A DNA stretch of 37,500 nt from contig JADIIM010000032.1 in NCBI GenBank assembly GCA_015351705.1, forward strand, positions 1 through 37,500, in the 5' to 3' direction. The notes under the pieces were generated by a model. The model was not told the DNA's origin, made no database searches, and saw only the letters and a list, made by a program, of their open reading frames with translations. The position numbers and the translations under genes were made by a program. This DNA comes from Aeromicrobium sp. (GTDB lineage: Bacteria; Actinomycetota; Coriobacteriia; Anaerosomatales; Anaerosomataceae). Position 1 is the stretch's first letter; every line of letters begins with the position of its first letter. This document shows positions 26,444 to 32,340 of the stretch, piece after piece.

Positions 26444-26845
26444 TCAGTCCATCTCGCCGAGCAGGTCCTCCACGCACTCCACGCGCGCGAGTTGACGGCG
26501 GAAGTACTCGCAGTACGGCTCACCGGCCCGTTCGCGCCCGCGCCGGACCTCCAGCTCGGCCTCGTCGACCTCATCCGCGTCAGACGCGTCCTCATGACGT
26601 GAGAACGTCAGTGTCGGGTCGACGCCACCAGCGCCGGTGTCGCGAAGCTCCTCGGCATAGCGCGCAAGCTCCATCGCCGCAAGCATCAGGTTGGGCACGT
26701 GCAGCATGGCACGGATCTTCGAGCCGCAGGTGGGACAGACGAACACGACTTCGACCGAGTCGGCGTCACGGAACACGATGGCGGAGATGTCGTCGAGGCC
26801 GAGTTCGACACGCCCGTCGTTAGGACAGATCAGCGTGAACTCCAC
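26444..26845 (-). CDS. Zinc-ribbon protein of unknown function
   Basis: A 133-residue soluble protein. Residues 1-50 look like a zinc ribbon: CPNDG then CPTCG about 31 residues later in a beta-rich frame (EFTLICPNDGRVELGLDD, VEVVFVCPTCGSKI). The rest is helical and acidic, with two more cysteines near the end. It resembles regulators or structural proteins with an N-terminal ribbon, but I cannot name a family. I start at GTG 26845 (MEFTL) because GGGAGG lies 8 bases upstream; the frame opens at GTG 26854, where the ribosome binding site would overlap the start. Its stop lies 13 bases from the convergent rhomboid stop. Confidence 0.78.
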   Translation of the reverse strand: MEFTLICPNDGRVELGLDDISAIVFRDADSVEVVFVCPTCGSKIRAMLHVPNLMLAAMELARYAEELRDTGAGGVDPTLTFSRHEDASDADEVDEAELEVRRGRERAGEPYCEYFRRQLARVECVEDLLGEMD

Positions 26846-26888
26846 CCGTCTCACCTCCCGTGTCGTCTACGGTGATTGTACCCGGGGA

Positions 26889-26904
26889 CACAGCGGCCGC
26901 TGTG
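26889..26904. promoter_or_regulatory. Perfect 16-bp palindrome, probable operator for azlCD
   Basis: CACAGCGGCCGCTGTG is identical to its reverse complement over 16 bp. It ends one base before the candidate azlC -10, so a bound repressor would block the polymerase. The regulator is unknown; azl genes are often controlled by Lrp/AsnC-type proteins. Confidence 0.5.
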
Positions 26905-26905
26905 C

Positions 26906-26911
26906 TAGTAT
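26906..26911 (+). promoter_or_regulatory. -10 element of azlC, predicted leaderless start
   Basis: TAGTAT is followed by exactly 6 bases (CGCCGC) and the azlC ATG, with no ribosome binding site, the geometry also seen at recJQ and tgt. The -35 region is poor. Confidence 0.45.
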
Positions 26912-26917
26912 CGCCGC

Positions 26918-27625
26918 ATGTCGTCGACCCCCTCCAAGCAAGAGCCGTGCCCGCCGCGGCGCGTCCGCTTCGCGCGCGGAGTCGCGCTGGGGCTGCCGAT
27001 ATTCCTTGGCTACCTTCCCGTCGGAGCCGCCTTCGGCGTGGTCGCTCGTGGGCTCGGATTCAGCGTGGTGCAGGCGGCCGCGTGCTCGGCCACGGCACTC
27101 GCCGGGGCAGGCCAGCTCATCGCGCTCACCTTGATCGAGTCGGGCGCCGCGGTCCTCGCCGTGGTGGTGACCACGGCCGTGGTCAACCTGCGGTACGTGC
27201 TGTTCGGTGCCGCGATGTCCGCGCACGTCACCGGCGTTCCGCTCCCCGGCCAGGCGTTCCTCGCCTTCACGCTTACCGATGAGACGTTCGCCGTCAACAT
27301 CGATGATCACCGGCGTGGGCTCGCCGACGCATGGTCGATGGCCGGCGTCGGCGTCATCGCCTGGACCGGATGGGTCCTGGGAACGACAGCCGGCGCACTG
27401 GCCGCTGGCTGGATCGGCGATCCCACACGCTACGGCGTCCAGTTCGCCATGCCCGCGATGTTCACCGCCCTGCTCGTCGCCCAGGCCGAAGACCGCCGGC
27501 ATGTCGCCACCGCGGTCCTGGCGGCGACGCTCGCCGTGGCCTGCATGCTCCTGCTCCCGGACCCCTGGTATCTCATCGCCGCGCCGATGCTCGCCGCAAC
27601 GATCGCGACGGTGATGCACCGATGA
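26918..27625 (+). CDS. azlC: AzlC, large subunit of a branched-chain amino acid exporter
   Basis: A 235-residue membrane protein of the LIV-E (AzlC) family, which with the small subunit AzlD exports branched-chain amino acids and analogues. Visible family blocks are GVALGLPIFLGYLPVGAAFG, AGAGQLIALTLIESG, VVNLRYVLFGAAMS and FLAFTLTDETFAVN, with about seven helices. The stop overlaps the azlD start (ATGA). The start has no ribosome binding site and lies 6 bases after a -10-like hexamer, with a 16-bp palindrome just upstream. Confidence 0.93.
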   Translation: MSSTPSKQEPCPPRRVRFARGVALGLPIFLGYLPVGAAFGVVARGLGFSVVQAAACSATALAGAGQLIALTLIESGAAVLAVVVTTAVVNLRYVLFGAAMSAHVTGVPLPGQAFLAFTLTDETFAVNIDDHRRGLADAWSMAGVGVIAWTGWVLGTTAGALAAGWIGDPTRYGVQFAMPAMFTALLVAQAEDRRHVATAVLAATLAVACMLLLPDPWYLIAAPMLAATIATVMHR

Positions 27626-27948
27626 GTGCGAATGCGATCTGGCTCGTCATCGCAGGCATGGCGATCACCAACTTCGTGATCCGCTTCCCGTCGCTTGCCG
27701 TGCTGTCGCGGGCCCGACTGCCCGAGTGGCTCCGACGCTGGCTCTCGTTCATCCCCGTCTCGGCGATGGCCACCCTCGTGGTGGCCGGCGTGGCACGTCC
27801 GGACGGTGCCTGGCTCGGGCCGACCGAGAATCCCTACCTGTGGGCAGCGCTCGGCACCGGCCTGGTGTATTGGCGGACGCGGAGCTTCCTCGGCGCGACA
27901 CTCGGCGGTGTGGTGATGTTCCTGGCGCTTCGAGCGCTCCTGGGCTAG
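27622..27948 (+). CDS. azlD: AzlD, small subunit of a branched-chain amino acid exporter
   Basis: A 108-residue protein with about four hydrophobic segments and the AzlD pattern GMAITNFVIRFPSLAVLSR, then LRRWLSFIPVSAMATLV and a C-terminal helix. Needed with AzlC for export. ATG overlaps the azlC stop by 4 bases. The frame runs open well upstream, but only the part from 27622 is AzlD-like. Confidence 0.93.
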   Translation: MSANAIWLVIAGMAITNFVIRFPSLAVLSRARLPEWLRRWLSFIPVSAMATLVVAGVARPDGAWLGPTENPYLWAALGTGLVYWRTRSFLGATLGGVVMFLALRALLG

Positions 27949-27987
27949 ACTCGGCGGGCATCGTTCACGCTCCTCCGGGGAGGGTCC

Positions 27988-29277
27988 ATGTCGCTCGTTC
28001 GCCCGTTCTGTGCTCATGTGTTCCGCCACGCACCCGGCGCCGATATCAGCGCCCTCGTCGCGCCTCCCTATGACGTCATCTCACCGGACCAGCGCGAGAC
28101 GCTGCTGGCCGGATCTCCGCACAACGTCGTGGCCCTCGAGCTCCCCGACGGCCCCTTGGACCCCACAGCCCCGGACAACCGCTACGAGACCGGGCGCGCC
28201 ACATGGGAGTCGTGGTGCGCCGACGGCACGATCGCCGCCGACGAGTCCCCCGCGATCTACGTCCTCGAGCAGTCCTGGGAGCGAGACGGTCATCACGTCC
28301 GCCGCCGCGCCTTCATCGCCGCCGTGCGGCTCCACCCGTTCGCGGACGGCATCGTCCTTCCCCACGAGCGCACACTTCCCAAAGCGCTCTCCGACCGCTT
28401 CGAACTGCTCCGCTCCACGCGCGTGAACCTGAGCCAGGTCTTCGGACTGTTCTCAGACCCGGCTGGACAGACCGACGACGCCTTCGACGCTGCGATGGCA
28501 GACGCCCCGCTCCTGTCGGCCACCGACGCCGACGGGGTCGCAAGCCGCCTGTGGGCCATTCGCGATGCGGCCACCATCTCGGCGGTCCAGAGCGCCATCG
28601 GTGAGGGGCCGATCTACATCGCCGATGGCCACCATCGTTACACCACCGCCCTCGCCTACCGCGATGAGCGCAGGGCGCGCGCGGAGACGCTCGGCATGCC
28701 TGCCGAGGAGCCGGGCTACGACCGCGTCATGATGGCGCTCGTCAACATGGACGGCCCCGACCTCCTGGTGCTTCCCACCCATCGGCTCGCCCGTGCCGAG
28801 GGCGCGTTCGACGAGGGCGCGTTCTGGGCCCACCTGGAGCGGTACTTCGATCTTGCCGAGGCGCCCTCGACACCGGACCGCTCACTCGCCTCGGCCGACC
28901 GGACCTCGTTCGTCATCCGCGCGCGAAGTGGCCGGACGCACCTGGCGACGATGCGCGCGGACGTCGACCCGGCGCAGGTCATCGACGCCGAGCACAGCGA
29001 CGAATGGAAGCGCCTTGACGTCGCCGTGCTCCAGGAACTCGTGCTCAAGCCGGTCTTCGGTATCACCACCGATGAGCCCGCTTCGCTCGAGCGCCTGTCC
29101 TTCGTCAAGGACGCGGGAGAGGCCCTGGCCGCCGACGCCGATGCGGCGTTCGTGCTCGCTCCCACGCGGATGGACCAGATGCGCGCCGTCGCGCTCGGCG
29201 GCGAGACGATGCCCCAGAAGTCGACGTACTTCTACCCCAAGCTGCTGTCGGGGCTGCTGTTCCGCGCGCTGGACTAG
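27988..29277 (+). CDS. DUF1015 family protein
   Basis: A 429-residue soluble protein of the DUF1015 family. Family marks are VRPFCAHVF and APPYDVIS near the N-terminus, the central YIADGHHRYTTALAYRDER (about 210-228), and a C-terminal YFYPKLLSGLLF. The biochemical role is not established. ATG start with GGGGAGGG upstream. It is separated by 39 bases from azlD and may have its own -10 (TAGACT, 27945-27950). Its TAG stop and the TAG of the convergent glycosylase gene share one CTAG tetranucleotide (29274-29277). Confidence 0.92.
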   Translation: MSLVRPFCAHVFRHAPGADISALVAPPYDVISPDQRETLLAGSPHNVVALELPDGPLDPTAPDNRYETGRATWESWCADGTIAADESPAIYVLEQSWERDGHHVRRRAFIAAVRLHPFADGIVLPHERTLPKALSDRFELLRSTRVNLSQVFGLFSDPAGQTDDAFDAAMADAPLLSATDADGVASRLWAIRDAATISAVQSAIGEGPIYIADGHHRYTTALAYRDERRARAETLGMPAEEPGYDRVMMALVNMDGPDLLVLPTHRLARAEGAFDEGAFWAHLERYFDLAEAPSTPDRSLASADRTSFVIRARSGRTHLATMRADVDPAQVIDAEHSDEWKRLDVAVLQELVLKPVFGITTDEPASLERLSFVKDAGEALAADADAAFVLAPTRMDQMRAVALGGETMPQKSTYFYPKLLSGLLFRALD

Positions 29278-30071
29278 GCTCGCCTGACACCCACGCCCGT
29301 CGCCGAGCGCTCGACGAGCCGCAGGCACACTCCGCCGAGACGGCACTGGTCGCACAGCGGCGACCTGGGCCTGCACCAGTCACGGCCAACGAGCCACGCG
29401 GCCAGGTCGAGCGTCCCGGGCGCCTCCGGACAGACGGCGCACGCGGCCTCGGCCAACGCCGTCGGCGTGTCCACATCGACCAGTCCCGTCCGGAGGAACA
29501 CGCGGCGAACGTGAACATCGTAGGCCACCGTCCCGCACTCGAGCCCGACGAGCGGCACCCCGAAGTGACGCACGAGGATCTCCACCGCCATCGCCGACTT
29601 CTTCTCGCCGATGCCCTCGAACGCGAGCAGACGCTCGCGCACCTCGCTGACAGAGGCGCCGGGCGGCCAGATCCGGGACGCCGAGCCGCTGTACTCGTCC
29701 CGCAGGCGGCGCGCCGCCGAGACGATCCAGCCGGGCAGCGTACGTACGAAGCGATGGAGTGCCGGAGGCCCGGCCACGGCAGCGGCCACCTCCTCGGACA
29801 TGCACGCGAGGCGCCGGGGGTCGAGCGTACCCACCCGCTGCTGCAGCAGATAGGGCCCCGCCCAGGCGCGCTCGGCGGGTATCCCCTGCGTGAACAGCAC
29901 GCCCAGGAGGAACGCCTCGGGAGACTGCTTGATCAGGGCGTCAGCCGGTGCGAGGTCCGTGAAGGCGCCGCCTGCCTGCGCAGCGGCCTGCTCGCCGAGC
30001 TCGCGGCCGTAGGCCAGGAGCTCAGCCCCGGCGGCTAGAGCCGCGGCCCGTTGACGAGGAAGAACTCGCAC
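29274..30071 (-). CDS. Endonuclease III-like DNA glycosylase
   Basis: A 265-residue HhH-GPD base-excision glycosylase with an Fe-S cluster. The helix-hairpin-helix reads LLAFEGIGEKKSA, with Lys-157 aligned to the Schiff-base lysine of endonuclease III; Asp-185 in AYDVHVRRVF matches the catalytic aspartate. Cys-233, Cys-240, Cys-243 and Cys-249 have the C-x6-C-x2-C-x5-C cluster spacing. It should therefore be a bifunctional glycosylase/AP lyase, probably for oxidised bases; a MagIII-like alkyl-base role is an alternative. The frame is open farther upstream, but there it reads as a shadow of the Cys-rich small gene. I start at GTG 30071 (MRVLPRQR), with AAGGAG 11 bases upstream, which overlaps the upstream gene by 37 bases in another frame. 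Confidence 0.85.
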   Translation of the reverse strand: MRVLPRQRAAALAAGAELLAYGRELGEQAAAQAGGAFTDLAPADALIKQSPEAFLLGVLFTQGIPAERAWAGPYLLQQRVGTLDPRRLACMSEEVAAAVAGPPALHRFVRTLPGWIVSAARRLRDEYSGSASRIWPPGASVSEVRERLLAFEGIGEKKSAMAVEILVRHFGVPLVGLECGTVAYDVHVRRVFLRTGLVDVDTPTALAEAACAVCPEAPGTLDLAAWLVGRDWCRPRSPLCDQCRLGGVCLRLVERSATGVGVRRA

Positions 30072-30271
30072 TGCGTACAGATCTCCTTGGCGGCCGCACG
30101 GCGGTCGACGGTCGGGTCGAAGATGAGCCCGGGGTCTCCGGTCGTGCGATGCGTGGGCCGGTCGCACTTCGCGAAGAAGCAGGCGGTGGGGCACTGCTCG
30201 TCAGGATCGGCCGCATGCGGGCACCCCGCTTGCATCTCATCGTCGCATCCGCGCTCAGACCAGCACGCCAT
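30035..30271 (-). CDS. Small Cys-rich protein (78 aa) coupled to a DNA glycosylase
   Basis: A 78-residue protein with eight cysteines: MACWSERGC, AGCPHA, QCPTACFFAKC and the final CTQC. The spacing and abundance suggest two metal sites or an Fe-S cluster; I do not recognise the family. The ATG at 30271 has GAGAGG about 10 bases upstream; the longer open frame above it is Arg/Pro-rich and unlikely to be coding. Its last 37 bases also encode the start of the glycosylase gene in a different frame, so the two are probably translated together. A TACAAT at 30314-30319 (minus strand) is a possible -10. Confidence 0.7.
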   Translation of the reverse strand: MACWSERGCDDEMQAGCPHAADPDEQCPTACFFAKCDRPTHRTTGDPGLIFDPTVDRRAAAKEICTQCEFFLVNGPRL

Positions 30272-30458
30272 CCGCGGGTATCCTCTCGGTCGCCTTGCCG
30301 GACGTGGACTGCTATTGTATCCCGACGGTACCCGTTGCCACGAACCCTGTCGGTCGGCAGGCGGCGACCGGACACCACGCCCTACACGCACCGCACGCAG
30401 GACTCTGGCGCTCGTCCGAGAAGTCCTGCTGAGACACACATCCATGAAAGGTTCCACG

Positions 30459-31541
30459 ATGACCACTCCGGGCCTTGCCCACTACAGCACGATCGTCGTG
30501 GGCGCCGGACCCGCCGGCGTGCTCGCGGCGCTCCATGCGGCTGAGCGCGGACCGGTTCTTCTTGCCGACGCAAGCGCTCTGCCACGGTCGAAGAGCTGTG
30601 GTGGCATGCTCCACGAGCTGTCGCTGGCGACACTGCGGCCATACGGCACCCTCCCGGAGGACATCGTCGCCGAGCCGCGCACCGTGCACTTCCGGTATCA
30701 CGACTGGGACCGACGCATCATGCGCACCACCGAGCTGGCGTTCCTCAACGTGAGCCGGGCGGGCTTCGACGAGTGGCTCGTCGGCCTGCTGCCCGATGCG
30801 GTCGACGTCGTCGCACGGACGGCGCTCACCGGCTTCACGCAAGACGAGCGTGCCGTCACCGCCGAGTTCCGCACCGAGGAGGGACTGATCACGGTCACCG
30901 CAGACCTGCTCATCGGGGCGGACGGTGCGCGGTCCCAGGTCCGGCGTACGCTGGACATCCGCGAGTCCTCGAGTTACGTCACACTCCAGGACTTCGTGAC
31001 ACTCGAGGGTGAGATCGACCCGGTCTTCGACTGCATCTACATGCGTGACATCGGTGATGAGTTCGGCTACTGCTACGTGGTTCCCAAAGACGGCGTCGCG
31101 CTGATCGGGTCGGTGTTCTACCCGCGCACCAAGCGGCCATGGGAGAAGCAGGACCAGATCGTGGCGCTGCTCCGGGAGCGTCTGCCGCAGCTGGGCGAGC
31201 GCGTGGAGCGCGAGTCCGCCGCCGCCCTCTACCTGCGGTCGCCCGAGGACATCCTGCCGGGCTGGGGCCGGGTGCTGCTCGCCGGCGAGGCAGGCGGCTT
31301 CATGTCGCCGACGTCGGGCGAAGGCATCAGCTACGCGCTGCGCACCGGCCGGGATGCGGGCATCGCGGCAGCAGGTGGTCCCGACGGCGCGCTCCACCGA
31401 TACACGCAGACGACGTCGCCGATCGTCTCGGACATCCGTCGTCGCTTCCGCTGGCTCCCGTTCATGGAGTCGCGGGCGGGCAAGTACCTCGCCGGCTTCG
31501 TACCGACTCCGATCGTCAGCCGTGTCACGATGGGCCTGTGA
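30459..31541 (+). CDS. FAD-dependent oxidoreductase, geranylgeranyl-reductase type
   Basis: A 360-residue flavoprotein of the geranylgeranyl reductase-like group (COG0644). It has the FAD dinucleotide motif VVGAGPAGVLAALHAAERG, the second FAD motif LLIGADGARSQVRRTL, and the group's C-terminal AGEAGGFMSPTSGEGISYAL. Family members reduce isoprenoid double bonds of lipids, quinones or chlorophyll precursors; a role in saturating polyprenyl lipids or menaquinone side chains is plausible but unproven. The frame opens far upstream, but ATG 30459 has AAAGGT 7-12 bases before it; ATG 30444 is the alternative. Confidence 0.88.
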   Translation: MTTPGLAHYSTIVVGAGPAGVLAALHAAERGPVLLADASALPRSKSCGGMLHELSLATLRPYGTLPEDIVAEPRTVHFRYHDWDRRIMRTTELAFLNVSRAGFDEWLVGLLPDAVDVVARTALTGFTQDERAVTAEFRTEEGLITVTADLLIGADGARSQVRRTLDIRESSSYVTLQDFVTLEGEIDPVFDCIYMRDIGDEFGYCYVVPKDGVALIGSVFYPRTKRPWEKQDQIVALLRERLPQLGERVERESAAALYLRSPEDILPGWGRVLLAGEAGGFMSPTSGEGISYALRTGRDAGIAAAGGPDGALHRYTQTTSPIVSDIRRRFRWLPFMESRAGKYLAGFVPTPIVSRVTMGL

Positions 31542-31595
31542 CGCCGCATCCGGCAGCCGCAGGTCGAACGACACCCGCACAGACGAGGACGCGCC

Positions 31596-31730
31596 ATGGG
31601 CAAGAAGAAGTCATCGCCGCCGAAGGTATGCGGCGCATGCGCGAACTTCAAGAAGGGCCGCTGCACGCGCAAGGACAAGAAGCGCGCGGCCGACGACACG
31701 GCGTGCGGGTCGTTCAAGAAGCGCTCGTAG
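31596..31730 (+). CDS. Cys-rich microprotein (44 aa)
   Basis: A 44-residue, strongly basic protein: MGKKKSSPPK, then VCGACANFKKGRC, a charged linker, and ACGSFKKRS. The pattern Cys-x2-Cys-x2-Phe-x3-Gly-Arg-Cys and a fourth Cys-x2-Phe 14 residues later looks like a single four-cysteine metal site. ATG start with GAGGACG upstream, 54 bases after the flavoprotein gene on the same strand, so possibly co-transcribed. It is convergent with dcd, 24 bases apart. I cannot assign a function. Confidence 0.65.
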   Translation: MGKKKSSPPKVCGACANFKKGRCTRKDKKRAADDTACGSFKKRS

Positions 31731-31754
31731 ACGACCGGCTGCGAGGGCGTCCGC

Positions 31755-32330
31755 CTACCGGCCCTGGCCCGGACGCTGCCTGAAGGCCTTACTCGGCGTA
31801 GGCTCCACCTGCCCCTGATACCTGCTGCCGAGCCCCGGCGATCCGTACGGCCGATCGACCGGCGTGGTCATCCGCATGAACGAGATCTGACCGATCGCCA
31901 TCCCGGGCGTGAGCACGATGGGTAGATTGGCCACGTTGGAGAGCTCGAGCGTGAGCGTCCCCTCCCAGCCCGGGTCGACGTAACCTGCGGTGGAGTGGAT
32001 CAGCAACCCGAGCCTGCCGAGCGACGACTTACCCTCCAGCCGCGCGACGACGTCGTTCGGCAGCACGACCCGCTCGACCGTCGCCCCGAGCACGAACTCG
32101 CCCGGGTGCAGCACGAACGGCTCGCCGACACTCGCCTCCACCAGGTCCATCAGTCCGAGCTGCTCCACCTGCGGATCGATGTACGGATACCGCGAGTTCC
32201 TGAAGACCTGGAAGCGCGGGCCGAGATGCAGGTCGACGCTCGACGGCTGGATGTCCTCCGGGTCGCACGGGTCGATGACGATGCGCCCGGAGGCCAACAG
32301 CCCCTTTATGGTGCGGTCGGAAAGAACCAT
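31755..32330 (-). CDS. dcd: dCTP deaminase, probable bifunctional (dUMP-forming) type
   Basis: Deaminates dCTP toward thymidylate synthesis. The 191-residue protein has the N-terminal MVLSDRTIKGLLASGRI, QPSSVDLHLG, GKSSLGRLGLL at 100-110 and HSTAGYVDPGWEG at 112-124. The HSTAG form, rather than the HVTAH of E. coli Dcd, is that of the bifunctional deaminase/dUTPases of Methanocaldococcus and Mycobacterium, which go straight to dUMP; I infer that activity. YQGQ..PTPSKAF near the end also fits that group. The ATG lies 10 bases after the nrdJ stop, so it shares the nrdJ transcript. The longer open frame upstream is a shadow of nrdJ. Confidence 0.93.
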   Translation of the reverse strand: MVLSDRTIKGLLASGRIVIDPCDPEDIQPSSVDLHLGPRFQVFRNSRYPYIDPQVEQLGLMDLVEASVGEPFVLHPGEFVLGATVERVVLPNDVVARLEGKSSLGRLGLLIHSTAGYVDPGWEGTLTLELSNVANLPIVLTPGMAIGQISFMRMTTPVDRPYGSPGLGSRYQGQVEPTPSKAFRQRPGQGR

Positions 32331-32340
32331 CGCAAGGCCC

